DNA of 34,886 nt from an uncultured Prevotella sp. (GCA_945830055.1 CALZXH010000019.1:1-34886); one strand, 5' to 3'; shown: positions 1 to 7,864, counted from the stretch's first letter. Numbers and translations are program-made. The notes: generated from the sequence alone by a model not told the origin.

Positions 1-123
1 GAGAAAAAAGAAGAAGAAAAATTGCAGGGAAAATCTGTGGAGCAAATCTCCGGAGATGGATGGCTCTCGAGAAAAGGGAGGTGGTCTGCGCTGTGTGCAA
101 CATGCAAATGGTCATATTTTATG

Positions 124-155
124 ATTTAAGGTTTTAAGGATTTAAGGTTTTAAGG
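124..155. repeat. Tandem repeat, two 16-base units
   Basis: The unit ATTTAAGGTTTTAAGG occurs twice without a gap (124-139 and 140-155). A related run in the opposite orientation lies at 8125-8157, where the plus strand reads repeated AAAACCTT. Both copies also have an ATGCAAAT-like word and ATGATTTAAGG beside them. This suggests a small dispersed non-coding element, but I can compare only these two copies. Confidence 0.7.
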
Positions 156-311
156 AAATGGGCACTTATAGAGAGCTGTTCACTATATTCGGGACATCGT
201 TGTTATCAGGTTATTAGCAGGAAACAAAGTATTTTTTTTTCATCGTGAGGGAAAAAATTGTTCCTCCCGAGAAAGAAAATACCGGCAATGGCGGGAGACA
301 GACGGAGGGTA

Positions 312-352
312 TGGGAGCCCGCAGGGTTCAAAATCCGGAACAGAGGCTCCCA
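312..352. repeat. Inverted repeat, 8-base arms
   Basis: TGGGAGCC (312-319) is perfectly complementary to GGCTCCCA (345-352) across a 25-base loop. No T-run follows on either strand, so it is not an obvious intrinsic terminator. It lies just upstream of a promoter-like site at 369-399. Its role is unknown. Confidence 0.5.
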
Positions 353-368
353 ACATCCGGAACAACCA

Positions 369-399
369 TTGGAGGGATGGAACAAACGTTGTAACTTTG
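369..399 (+). promoter_or_regulatory. Promoter-like site pointing towards the rplI 3' end
   Basis: TTGG (369-372), 19 bases, then TAACTTTG (392-399) fits the Bacteroidetes TTTG / TAnnTTTG pattern apart from one base in the upstream box. Transcription would start near 405. The only open frame downstream begins at 440 and soon runs antisense to rplI, so it is unlikely to be a real gene. A short RNA ending at the 475-504 hairpin is possible. Confidence 0.4.
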
Positions 400-466
400 C
401 ATCATCTCGTTCGTTCAACTCTTCAAGCATTGTACCAAAATGAAAAACCAAGTAAAAGCCACCAAG

Positions 467-504
467 AAAAAAAAAGATGTATCGCAGTTTCCTACAATAC
501 ATCT
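467..504 (-). terminator. Intrinsic terminator of the rpsF-rpsR-rplI operon
   Basis: Read on the minus strand, an 8-base perfect stem (AGATGTAT with ATACATCT; plus positions 497-504 and 475-482) is followed at once by nine T residues (plus-strand A-run 467-475). It lies about 60 bases after the rplI stop, the expected place for the operon's terminator. Confidence 0.85.
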
Positions 505-565
505 CTTCTTATCTGTTCAACCTGAAAAGTCCGATTTCGAACCAATCAGGATGGGATATCACGAA

Positions 566-1099
566 TTATTCTGCAGTCTCAGCAGTTTCCTCTGCAGTTT
601 CCACTGCGGGGGCCTCGGCAACAGGAGCTTCAGCAACAACGGGAGCCTCCTCTTTTGCACCTTCAGCCACCACCTTGACGGGAATGTCAACGGTCACTTC
701 CTTGTGCAGTTTCACAGAAGCCACGTATTCGCCTACGTTCTTGATGTCGCGCATCACGATGATCTTGCGATCCACTTCCTTGCCAAGCTTGGCCAACTCT
801 GCAGCTACGGTAGCAGAAGTAACAGAACCGTAGAGAGCGCCAGTGGCACTCACTTTGGCTGCGATGGTAAGAGCCACGTCCTTCAAGGTTTCAGCCTTTT
901 GCTCGGCAGCAGCCTTGATTACAGCCAGCTTGTGTGCCTGCTGTTTCAGGTTTTCAGCCAACACCTTCTTGGCAGACTCAGAAGCGATTACACCTTTACC
1001 CTGGGGGATGAGGTAGTTACGGCCATATCCGGATTTTACATTAACGATGTCGTTCTTGAAACCCAAGCCGATGATATCTTCTTTCAGTATGATTTCCAT
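566..1099 (-). CDS. rplI: 50S ribosomal protein L9
   Basis: This is bacterial ribosomal protein bL9, a large-subunit protein that binds 23S rRNA near the L1 stalk. The N-terminal domain (about residues 1-50) has the family's opening MEIILKEDIIGLGFKNDIVN and the GYGRNYLIPQGKG segment. A linker helix and a C-terminal domain follow. At 177 residues it is about 30 longer than the usual 148. The extra part is an acidic tail rich in Ala, Glu, Val and Pro, a low-complexity extension. It is the last gene of rpsF-rpsR-rplI, 18 bases after rpsR. The start is fixed by a strong Shine-Dalgarno site (AGGAGGAG), which is unusual in this phylum. An intrinsic terminator follows. Confidence 0.98.
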   Translation of the reverse strand: MEIILKEDIIGLGFKNDIVNVKSGYGRNYLIPQGKGVIASESAKKVLAENLKQQAHKLAVIKAAAEQKAETLKDVALTIAAKVSATGALYGSVTSATVAAELAKLGKEVDRKIIVMRDIKNVGEYVASVKLHKEVTVDIPVKVVAEGAKEEAPVVAEAPVAEAPAVETAEETAETAE

Positions 1100-1104
1100 T
1101 CTAT

Positions 1105-1112
1105 CTCCTCCT
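1105..1112 (-). promoter_or_regulatory. Strong Shine-Dalgarno site of rplI
   Basis: AGGAGGAG on the minus strand ends five bases before the rplI ATG, and its core AGGAGG is seven bases away. Most genes in this window lack such a site and have only A-rich leaders. This one therefore stands out and fixes the rplI start. Confidence 0.85.
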
Positions 1113-1117
1113 CTTAA

Positions 1118-1387
1118 TTATTTCATCAAGTCAGTTACGTAAGGAAGCAAAGCAATCTGGCGGGCACGCTTGATAGCCTGAGCCACACGGCGCTGATACT
1201 TCAGTGATGTTCCGGTGATACGACGAGGAAGGATCTTTCCCTGCTCGTTAAGGAACTTCTTCAGGAATTCGGGATCCTTGTAGTCAATATACTTAATGCC
1301 ACTCTTCTTGAAACGGCAATACTTCTTCTTTTTGATGTCAATAGAAGGAGCAGTCAAATAACGGATTTCTGATTCTTGTGCTGCCAT
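1118..1387 (-). CDS. rpsR: 30S ribosomal protein S18
   Basis: This is bS18, a small-subunit protein that pairs with S6 on the platform of the 30S subunit. The 89 residues contain the family signature, with the [16 protein letters not shown] segment near residues 23-38 and the basic C-terminal part around [20 protein letters not shown]. Length is normal. It starts 3 bases after the rpsF stop and has a Shine-Dalgarno site inside the last rpsF codons, so the two are probably translationally linked. In Bacteroidetes ribosomes, S18, S6 and S21 are reported to hold the 3' end of 16S rRNA so that it cannot pair with Shine-Dalgarno sites, which makes the presence of such a site here noteworthy. Confidence 0.98.
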   Translation of the reverse strand: MAAQESEIRYLTAPSIDIKKKKYCRFKKSGIKYIDYKDPEFLKKFLNEQGKILPRRITGTSLKYQRRVAQAIKRARQIALLPYVTDLMK

Positions 1388-1390
1388 AGA

Positions 1391-1735
1391 TTAAGCCTCC
1401 TGTTTTTTAGCGTATTTGTTTCTTCTCTTCTCAGCATACTCTGCAGCATACTTGTCGAGCTTCACTGTGATGAAGCGAATCACCTTTTCGTCACGGCGAT
1501 AAGCAACTTCCAGTTGGTTAACTACTGACGGCTCTGCCTTGAATTCCAGCAAGCAGTAGAAGCCTGTGGATTTCTTCTGAATAGCATAAGCCATCTTCTT
1601 CAGTCCCCAAGCCTCTTCGTTCAGAATCTCGGCGCCATTGTCGGCGAGCACTTTCTTGAACTTAGCGACCGTTTCCTTCATCTGTTCATCAGACAAAACG
1701 GGAGTCAAAATGAAAACGGTTTCGTATTGATTCAT
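1391..1735 (-). CDS. rpsF: 30S ribosomal protein S6
   Basis: This is bS6, the partner of S18 on the 30S platform. The 114 residues begin [18 protein letters not shown], the usual first strand and helix, continue with the [18 protein letters not shown] segment and end in a Lys-rich tail. Length is normal. It is the first gene of the operon. The leader is about 70 bases, with a promoter at 1814-1845 and a hairpin at 1777-1796. No Shine-Dalgarno site precedes its ATG, unlike rpsR and rplI. Confidence 0.98.
   Translation of the reverse strand: MNQYETVFILTPVLSDEQMKETVAKFKKVLADNGAEILNEEAWGLKKMAYAIQKKSTGFYCLLEFKAEPSVVNQLEVAYRRDEKVIRFITVKLDKYAAEYAEKRRNKYAKKQEA
1396..1401 (-). promoter_or_regulatory. 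Shine-Dalgarno site of rpsR inside the rpsF 3' end
   Basis: AGGAGG lies in the last sense codons of rpsF (CAG GAG GCT TAA), eight bases before the rpsR ATG. It is a canonical site and spacing, in a genome where most starts lack one. Confidence 0.75.
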
Positions 1736-1776
1736 ACTTTTAAATAATTAATATATTGTTTATTATTAATACGTTA

Positions 1777-1796
1777 CACGGTTTTTCAGGACCATG
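1777..1796 (-). promoter_or_regulatory. Hairpin in the rpsF leader, possible S6:S18 binding site
   Basis: On the minus strand CATGGT can pair with ACCGTG across an eight-base loop (CCTGAAAA). It lies in the 5' leader about 40 bases before the rpsF ATG. Many bacteria carry an autoregulatory S6:S18-binding structure in this leader, with conserved GGU and CCG elements. Both words occur here, but the fold is inferred and not a confirmed match to the family. Confidence 0.35.
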
Positions 1797-1813
1797 AGAC
1801 GCAAAAATCGGTG

Positions 1814-1845
1814 CAAAGGTATTAAAAAATTCACATACTGCCAAA
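1814..1845 (-). promoter_or_regulatory. Promoter of rpsF-rpsR-rplI
   Basis: On the minus strand TTTG (1842-1845), 20 bases, then TACCTTTG (1814-1821) matches the Bacteroidetes vegetative promoter fully. The expected transcription start is near 1808, about 73 bases before rpsF. The site lies just after the glnN stop, so the operon has its own start even though glnN runs in the same direction. Confidence 0.85.
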
Positions 1846-1861
1846 ACAAATTCAGTCTTTT

Positions 1862-4054
1862 TTACCTGATAAAGAGCAACTCACGATATTTAGGAAGAGT
1901 CCACAAGCCGTCTTCGACGATCATCTCCAGGTGGTCGATTTCATATCTGATAGCCTCCATCTTCGGTTCCACGGTATCGTGATAGGCGATGGCTTTCTCG
2001 CGCACCTTCTCTATCCTGTTGGCCACTCTCCGGCTTTCAGTCAGTTCTTCCACCAGGCGTTCGATGGTTTCGGTACGCTCGGCTATCTCTTCTATCAGTT
2101 TCATATTTCTCACACTGAGTCGCTCTGCCTTGTCCTGGGGGAATACCGCCTTCATGCTTTGCACGTTTCTGATCAGCTGGCTTTGGTAATGCGTTGATAC
2201 GGGAATGATGTGGTTCATCGAAAGGTCGCCCATCACGCGGGCTTCTATCTGCACTTTCTTGACATAGGTTTCCCATTTCACCTCATTGCGGGCCTCCAGT
2301 TCCTTTCGGCTCATCACCTTGGTATTTTCGAACATGGCGATGGAGCTGTCGGTAAGATAGTGGTCGAAAACCAGCGGACAACTGCGCTCCACATCCAGTC
2401 CTCTGCGCTTTGCCTCGCGCACCCACTCTTCGCTATAGCCGTTGCCGTCGAACCTGATAGGCTTGCACATACGTATATCCTCGCGCAGCACATCCAGAAT
2501 GGCGCTTATCTTGCTTTCGCCTTTTGCCATCAAAGCGTCGGTACGCTCCTTGAAGGCCGTCAGGGTCTCTGCCATCGCCGTATTGAGGGCGATCATGGCA
2601 GATGCACAGTTGGCCTCAGATCCGATGGCCCTGAACTCAAACCTGTTGCCGGTAAATGCGAAAGGAGAAGTACGGTTGCGGTCGGTATTGTCGATGATAA
2701 GCTGCGGAATCTGGGGGATATCCAAATCTATTCCCTGCTTTCCCTTCAGGTTGAACAGTTCATCCTTTTCCGACTGCTCTATATGGTCGAGCAGTTCGCT
2801 CAGCTGCTGTCCGAGGAACGAAGAGATGATGGCAGGAGGCGCCTCATGTCCGCCCAGGCGATGGGCATTGGTGGCACTCATGATGCTTGCCTTGAGCAGT
2901 CCGTTATGCTTATAGACCGCCACCAGTGTCTCTACGATAAACACCACAAAGCGAAGATTCTCCTCGGGTGTCTTTCCCGGTGCGTGCAACAGCACTCCGT
3001 TGTCAGCCGCCAGGCTCCAGTTGTTGTGCTTGCCTGAGCCGTTGATACCGTCGAAGGGTTTTTCGTGTAGCAGTACTCTGAAACCGTGGTCTCTTGCCAC
3101 CTTTTTCATCAGCGACATCAGCAGCATGTTGTGGTCGACAGCCAGATTGCACTCCTCGTAGATGGGTGCCAGTTCAAACTGGTTGGGTGCCACCTCGTTA
3201 TGCCTTGTCTTGCAGGGTATTGCCAGTTCCAGGGCCTTGATTTCCAACTCCTTCATGAATGCCTGCACCCGGTCGGGGATAGTGCCGAAATAATGGTCAT
3301 CCATCTGCTGGTTCTTGGCACTCTCATGCCCCATCAATGTTCTTCCGGTAAGCATCAGGTCGGGACGTGCGGAATACAGTCCTGCATCCACCAGGAAATA
3401 CTCCTGCTCCCATCCCAGATTGCAGGTCACCTTCTGCACCGACGGATAGAAGTACCGGCACACATCGGTAGCCGCCTTGTCAACGGCATGCAGCGCCTTC
3501 AGCAGAGGAGCCTTGTAGTCGAGCGCCTCGCCGGTATAAGAAATGAATATGGTGGGAATACACAACGTATCATCAATAATGAACACGGGCGAAGTGGGAT
3601 CCCACGCGGAATAGCCTCTGGCTTCGAATGTATTGCGGATACCGCCGTTAGGGAAGGAGCTGGCATCAGGCTCCTGCTGCACCAGCAGCTTGCCGCTGAA
3701 GTTTTCCATCATGCCTCCTTTTCCGTCATGTTCCACAAAGGCATCGTGCTTTTCCGCCGTTCCCTCTGTCAAAGGCTGGAACCAATGGGTATAGTGGGTG
3801 ACGCCCATCTCCATGGCCCATTTTTTCATTCCCTCAGCCACGGCATCGGCAATAGAGCGGTCAAGCCGGCTGCCGTTGTCGATGACATCTATCAGTTTGT
3901 CGTATATATCTGCGGGAAGATACCTGTACATCTTCTGGCGGTTAAACACATATTTACCGAAATACTCAGAAGGACGCTCCTTGGGGGTGGACACTTCCAC
4001 GGCTTTCTTCTTGAAGGCCTCCTCCACCACCTGAAATCTTAAGTTTGACGACAT
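1862..4054 (-). CDS. glnN: Glutamine synthetase type III
   Basis: Makes glutamine from glutamate, ammonium and ATP in the cytoplasm. At 730 residues it has the length of the large type III class and is far from the roughly 450 of type I. Recognisable parts are the N-terminal type III region (RPSEYFGKYVFNRQKMYRYL), the ATP/glutamate site NGSGKHNNW, the RTSPFAFTGNRFEFRA segment and the Glu-rich C-terminal part. Type III enzymes are common in Bacteroidetes. It lies 56 bases after aguB on the same strand with no promoter motif in the gap, so it may be co-transcribed with the agmatine genes, whose two steps both release ammonia. The long antisense frame inside it is a shadow. Confidence 0.97.
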   Translation of the reverse strand: MSSNLRFQVVEEAFKKKAVEVSTPKERPSEYFGKYVFNRQKMYRYLPADIYDKLIDVIDNGSRLDRSIADAVAEGMKKWAMEMGVTHYTHWFQPLTEGTAEKHDAFVEHDGKGGMMENFSGKLLVQQEPDASSFPNGGIRNTFEARGYSAWDPTSPVFIIDDTLCIPTIFISYTGEALDYKAPLLKALHAVDKAATDVCRYFYPSVQKVTCNLGWEQEYFLVDAGLYSARPDLMLTGRTLMGHESAKNQQMDDHYFGTIPDRVQAFMKELEIKALELAIPCKTRHNEVAPNQFELAPIYEECNLAVDHNMLLMSLMKKVARDHGFRVLLHEKPFDGINGSGKHNNWSLAADNGVLLHAPGKTPEENLRFVVFIVETLVAVYKHNGLLKASIMSATNAHRLGGHEAPPAIISSFLGQQLSELLDHIEQSEKDELFNLKGKQGIDLDIPQIPQLIIDNTDRNRTSPFAFTGNRFEFRAIGSEANCASAMIALNTAMAETLTAFKERTDALMAKGESKISAILDVLREDIRMCKPIRFDGNGYSEEWVREAKRRGLDVERSCPLVFDHYLTDSSIAMFENTKVMSRKELEARNEVKWETYVKKVQIEARVMGDLSMNHIIPVSTHYQSQLIRNVQSMKAVFPQDKAERLSVRNMKLIEEIAERTETIERLVEELTESRRVANRIEKVREKAIAYHDTVEPKMEAIRYEIDHLEMIVEDGLWTLPKYRELLFIR

Positions 4055-4110
4055 AATCTGTTCTTTTTTATCTGTTGTTTGAAGTTTGCGCTATTTTGTA
4101 TCGGATGCTG

Positions 4111-4989
4111 CTATTCATCCAGAAATCTTTTTTCTATGCCTCCGTAGGCATCTATCCGCCGGTCACGTAAGAAAGGCCACCACCTCCTTACCTGCTCGCT
4201 GTGTTTCAAGTCTATCTCCACCACCACACTCTCTTCCTCGTCAGTGGAGGCTTCATAATATATCTCTCCCTGAGGTCCGGCCACAAAAGAGGTGCCCCAG
4301 AAGCTGATGCCTTTGGTACGCCCTGTAGGGTCTGTCTCATGCCCTACCCTGTTTACCGCTACCACGGGCAGTCCGTTTGCCACGGCATGTCCTCTCTGTA
4401 CCGTTTGCCATGCCATGCGCTGGCGCTGTTGTTCCTCCTTGCTGTCGCTGCTCTCATAACCGATAGCCGTGGGGTAAATCAGCAGGTCGGCACCTCTGAG
4501 TGCCATGAGCCGCGCTGCCTCGGGATACCACTGGTCCCAGCACACCAGCACCCCCAGTCTGCCCACGCTGGTCTGAATAGGATGGAAGCCCAGGTCGCCC
4601 GGAGTGAAATAGAATTTCTCATAATAGGCAGGGTCATCGGGTATGTGCATCTTGCGGTATTTGCCTGCGATGCTGCCGTCGCGCTCTATCACCACGGCTG
4701 TATTGTGATAGAGTCCGGGAGCCCTGCGCTCGAACAGCGACGTCACTATCACCACATTATATGTTCTGGCTATCTCGCCGAAAAGCTGGGTAGAAGGTCC
4801 GGGAACAGGCTCCGCCAAATCGAAGTTGTCCACATTCTCCTCCTGACAGAAATAGAGCGAATTGTGTAATTCCTGCAGCACTACAAGTTCTGCGCCCCTT
4901 TTTGCCAGATCAGCCACTCCCTCAGCCAGCCTCAACACATTACTCCTCGTGTCGGCTGTATTGTGTTGTTGTAAAAAACCTATCTTCAT
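4111..4989 (-). CDS. aguB: N-carbamoylputrescine amidase
   Basis: Hydrolyses N-carbamoylputrescine to putrescine, CO2 and ammonia, the second step of the agmatine deiminase route. The 292 residues form one nitrilase-superfamily domain. The catalytic triad is visible as Glu40 (VVLQELHN), Lys113 (YRKMHIPD) and Cys150 (LVCWDQWYPE). The following segments GADLLIYPTAIG and PVVAVNRVG fit AguB rather than other amidases. Length is normal and no signal peptide is seen. It starts 14 bases after aguA, which strongly supports the substrate assignment. Confidence 0.95.
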   Translation of the reverse strand: MKIGFLQQHNTADTRSNVLRLAEGVADLAKRGAELVVLQELHNSLYFCQEENVDNFDLAEPVPGPSTQLFGEIARTYNVVIVTSLFERRAPGLYHNTAVVIERDGSIAGKYRKMHIPDDPAYYEKFYFTPGDLGFHPIQTSVGRLGVLVCWDQWYPEAARLMALRGADLLIYPTAIGYESSDSKEEQQRQRMAWQTVQRGHAVANGLPVVAVNRVGHETDPTGRTKGISFWGTSFVAGPQGEIYYEASTDEEESVVVEIDLKHSEQVRRWWPFLRDRRIDAYGGIEKRFLDE

Positions 4990-5003
4990 AATTCGTTGGT
5001 ATA

Positions 5004-6044
5004 TCAGTAATATTGCATCGTGCAGCAGTGTAGCGACCCATGCTGGGCGATGATGCTCCTACAGTCAACGGGCACCATTTCCCTGTCGGGATACGCCTGC
5101 TGTATCTGCTGCAAGGCCAACCTGTCATTTTCCGCCTGCCCGTAAACGGGGCACAGCACCGCACCGTTGACCACCAGAAAGTTGGCGTATGTGGCAGGCA
5201 ACCTCTCGCCATTCCGGAAAATGGGGTTCGGCAGCGGAAGTTTCAGCAGTCTGTAAGCACTCCCTGCGGCAGTACGCCACTGTACCAATTCCTCTTCCAT
5301 GGCTTTCAGAGGCCGATAATGCACGTCATCGGGGTCGTCGCATCCCACATACAGCAGGGTGTCGTCCGGGGCTATTCTCACCAGCGTATCAATGTGTCCG
5401 TCGGTATCATCCCCCACCAGATTTCCGTTGTCTATCCACATCACCCTGTCGGCACGCAGGCGCTGCTTCAGCTGCACTTCTATTTCGTCACGGGTCAGCG
5501 GCTGGTTACGGTGGGGCGCCATCAGGCATCCGGTGGTAGTGAAGACGGTTCCCTGTCCGTCACTTTCTATCGCCCCGCCCTCCAGTACAAAGTCGAGATG
5601 GTTTTCGTAGCGCCCTTTGAGCAGTCTGGTCTGATAGAGTGTGGCATTGATGGCATTGTCTTTTGCCGATTCAAACTTTTCGCCCCAGCCGTTGAACTTG
5701 AAGTCCAGCAGAACAGGTTCATTCGCAGCATCCTCCAGACTTATCAGTCCGTGGTCTCTTGCCCATGTGTCGTTGGTATCACATCCGCAATACGCCACCT
5801 GCTGCATCTGGCAGTCGGAAAGATGCCGTTTCAGCAACCCGTCCACCTCTTCGATATGCGGAGTGACCACTATCAGCCGCTCTCTTTCCGTTATCGCCTT
5901 TGCCATCTCGATATAGGTAGCGTTTATCTCCTGCAGCATTTCCGCCCAGTCAGTCTGGTCGTGTGGCCAGGTCAGCTGCACAGCGGTCTGCCTTTCCCAC
6001 TCGGCAAGCATTCTGCCGTTTCTGTTCATACGTTTCTCTTCCAT
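5004..6044 (-). CDS. aguA: Agmatine deiminase
   Basis: Converts agmatine to N-carbamoylputrescine and ammonia. The 346 residues belong to the porphyromonas-type peptidylarginine deiminase fold. Seen are NDTWARDHG, the EGGAIESDG segment, GNLVGDDTDGHIDT with its acidic and His residues, and the C-terminal GSLHC with catalytic Cys340. The last residues (CTMQYY) differ slightly from the usual CxTQQ ending. The ATG at 6044 is used; a second Met six codons in is possible. Promoter boxes at 6087-6116 would give a leader of about 35 bases. aguB follows directly. Confidence 0.95.
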   Translation of the reverse strand: MEEKRMNRNGRMLAEWERQTAVQLTWPHDQTDWAEMLQEINATYIEMAKAITERERLIVVTPHIEEVDGLLKRHLSDCQMQQVAYCGCDTNDTWARDHGLISLEDAANEPVLLDFKFNGWGEKFESAKDNAINATLYQTRLLKGRYENHLDFVLEGGAIESDGQGTVFTTTGCLMAPHRNQPLTRDEIEVQLKQRLRADRVMWIDNGNLVGDDTDGHIDTLVRIAPDDTLLYVGCDDPDDVHYRPLKAMEEELVQWRTAAGSAYRLLKLPLPNPIFRNGERLPATYANFLVVNGAVLCPVYGQAENDRLALQQIQQAYPDREMVPVDCRSIIAQHGSLHCCTMQYY

Positions 6045-6086
6045 TTGGTATTGTCAAAGACATCTCTGCCCACTATCAATGAGACA

Positions 6087-6116
6087 CAAAGGTAGATATT
6101 TTTTCCTAAAAGCAAA
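6087..6116 (-). promoter_or_regulatory. Promoter of aguA-aguB(-glnN)
   Basis: On the minus strand TTTG (6113-6116) and TACCTTTG (6087-6094) are 18 bases apart, one or two fewer than usual. It is back to back with the promoter of the gene at 6201, so both lie in one short divergent region. No clear operator was seen. Confidence 0.65.
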
Positions 6117-6122
6117 TATTCG

Positions 6123-6155
6123 TTGTGCCTAATTTAGAAAATTTGTGTACTTTTG
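6123..6155 (+). promoter_or_regulatory. Promoter of the secreted protein gene at 6201
   Basis: TACTTTTG (6148-6155) matches the downstream box exactly. The upstream box is a weak TTGT at 6123-6126 with 21-base spacing. Transcription would start near 6161, about 40 bases before the ATG at 6201. This rules out the earlier in-frame ATG at 6153, which lies within the promoter. Confidence 0.6.
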
Positions 6156-6200
6156 CACGGTAATACATACTGTATAGTCATTTTTATTCCGCAGAAAATC

Positions 6201-7856
6201 ATGAAAACCCATTATCCATCAAAATTCTTACGTGCATTGTCAGCGCTTGTGCTGTTGACGGCATTCCATCTCCTGGCGAAAGCACAGCCCGGACTGTCAA
6301 GTTCCGACCCGTTCATACTCACCGACGACGGTGTGTTTGAAGTGACATCCGCCCACAACAACCGTGCCGTCTATGCCGTCTATGAGGCCAAGGGAGACGG
6401 TGTTCTTACCATTACCGTGCCTGGCAACATCAACTTCATGCTCTACACAGACGCCACCTATACCACCATGGCGGAAGACTCACGCCAGCCGGTGTGGAAC
6501 AACAGCTATTCTCCACGTGCCTACGAACTGGCTGTGGAAAAGGGTAACAGCTATTATCTGAAAGACGAGTTCGTGATGTCCACAGGTATCATCACCACCT
6601 CATTCAGCAAACAGGCTGCCGCGCTCACGCTCAATGCGGTAACACCGTCAGACGGCAGCAAGCTCAATGCCGGAACGGCATACATCGGCTTGGAGTTCAA
6701 TCGCTCTGTGTCGTGTGCGGCGGCAAGCATCAAGGGTGGAAACAAGGAAGTGGCTCTCAATATAGAGGGCTCTGGTTCCACCATCAGTTTAGATGCCCGC
6801 TCCGCCCTCATGCAGCTTTACGAACAAGAGGCCATTACCGAGGGAAGCGCCATTCAGGTGGTACTCCAAGGGGTGTGCCAGCAGAACAACACGTCGAACC
6901 TTTACAACGGTGACGGTATCATCACCCTGCAATATATCGCCGACAAGCGTCCTATCCGAATCATTGCCACCAACAATGTTCCCGGTGGAAGTCCTGTTGA
7001 TCTGCAGACCTTCTCTTCCTACTTCATGAAGTCTGACGAGAGCAAGGGCATCGTACAGATTACATTCGACGCTCCCGTGTGCTTTGAAGAGGGGTATGCT
7101 CCCGTTGCCTTCATCCAATACGGCAGCATCGAGAATGAGATGGAGAGCTATAAGGAGACGCTTCTCTGCCTTTCCACCAACGACGGAAAGACCATTGAGG
7201 TGGATTTCAGAGGCGTAAGGAGGACAGCCAAAGACATGACGCCTTCCAGCACCAACGTGTATGACAACATGGTGCTTGGCTTCACGAACGTGCGCGGTCA
7301 GGACAAGGCTTACGCCTATTCTACCGGAAGCGGCACCCAGGGTTCCTTCTACTACAACTACGCCTACGAGGAAGTGAACTATTCTCCTTTGGTTGACTTG
7401 ACCCCAGCCACCGGTTCCAAGGTGCAGCGCGGACAGGACATTGAGATGTGGCTGTGCGAGAGCGGCAACAAGTCGGTCTTCACGGGTGCCCGTTTCACCT
7501 ACGAGCACAATGGCGACACCATCACCAAGGATGCGGCCGTCAGGATTACAGCCGACGAGTTTGACAAGGATGCCAAGATCATCAATATCACCGTGCCACA
7601 GATAGATGCCGACTATGAAGGCGAAGTGACCATGATGCTCACAGACCTGGAAACGCCCGATGGCGACACGCACGACAATGTGCTCACCGCCAAGTACGTC
7701 ATTGACAGCACCACGGGTATCAGCACCGTCCATGCCACAAGCAACGCGGCAACATCCCGCATCTACGACATCAGCGGCAAGCAGATACCCTCTGCATCAA
7801 ACCGCCACCAGGGCAACCTGATCATTGTCAACGGGAAAAAGGCTATCTGCAAATAA
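6201..7856 (+). CDS. Secreted protein with Ig-like regions and a type IX-like C-terminus
   Basis: Function unknown. From the ATG at 6201 it has 551 residues. A signal peptide is clear: a basic start, a hydrophobic core (ALSALVLLTAFHLLA) and a cut after AKA. The region from about residue 140 (LNAVTPSDGSKLNAGTAYIG) and another from about residue 395 (LTPATGSKVQRGQDIEM) resemble bacterial Ig-like domains of the SbsA type. The last 35 residues, with RIYDISGKQI and LIIVNGKKAICK, resemble the C-terminal sorting domains of Prevotella type IX substrates. It may therefore be exported to the cell surface or medium. It is a single gene divergent from aguA. The start follows from the promoter and the signal peptide. 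Confidence 0.8.
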   Translation: MKTHYPSKFLRALSALVLLTAFHLLAKAQPGLSSSDPFILTDDGVFEVTSAHNNRAVYAVYEAKGDGVLTITVPGNINFMLYTDATYTTMAEDSRQPVWNNSYSPRAYELAVEKGNSYYLKDEFVMSTGIITTSFSKQAAALTLNAVTPSDGSKLNAGTAYIGLEFNRSVSCAAASIKGGNKEVALNIEGSGSTISLDARSALMQLYEQEAITEGSAIQVVLQGVCQQNNTSNLYNGDGIITLQYIADKRPIRIIATNNVPGGSPVDLQTFSSYFMKSDESKGIVQITFDAPVCFEEGYAPVAFIQYGSIENEMESYKETLLCLSTNDGKTIEVDFRGVRRTAKDMTPSSTNVYDNMVLGFTNVRGQDKAYAYSTGSGTQGSFYYNYAYEEVNYSPLVDLTPATGSKVQRGQDIEMWLCESGNKSVFTGARFTYEHNGDTITKDAAVRITADEFDKDAKIINITVPQIDADYEGEVTMMLTDLETPDGDTHDNVLTAKYVIDSTTGISTVHATSNAATSRIYDISGKQIPSASNRHQGNLIIVNGKKAICK

Positions 7857-7864
7857 CAATACTC

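Larger units (their letters stand above)
1..466. other. Intergenic stretch without a convincing gene
   Basis: No reading frame here looks coding. The open frames on both strands are short, have no domain pattern that I recognise and overlap each other. The stretch contains a 12-base palindrome (ATCTCCGGAGAT, 46-57), a tandem repeat (124-155), an inverted repeat (312-352), a repeated 10-mer (ATCCGGAACA at 333-342 and 355-364) and a rightward promoter-like site (369-399). It lies downstream of the rplI terminator. Confidence 0.6.

Noticed and set aside
440..1117. Plus-strand frame of 225 codons after the promoter-like site
   Set aside because: Most of it is antisense to rplI and its first codons lie in the rplI terminator. 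No family was recognised.
3086..4042. Long plus-strand frame (318 codons) inside glnN
   Set aside because: It is fully antisense to glnN, which has clear type III signatures. It has no recognisable domain and is explained by the codon bias of glnN.
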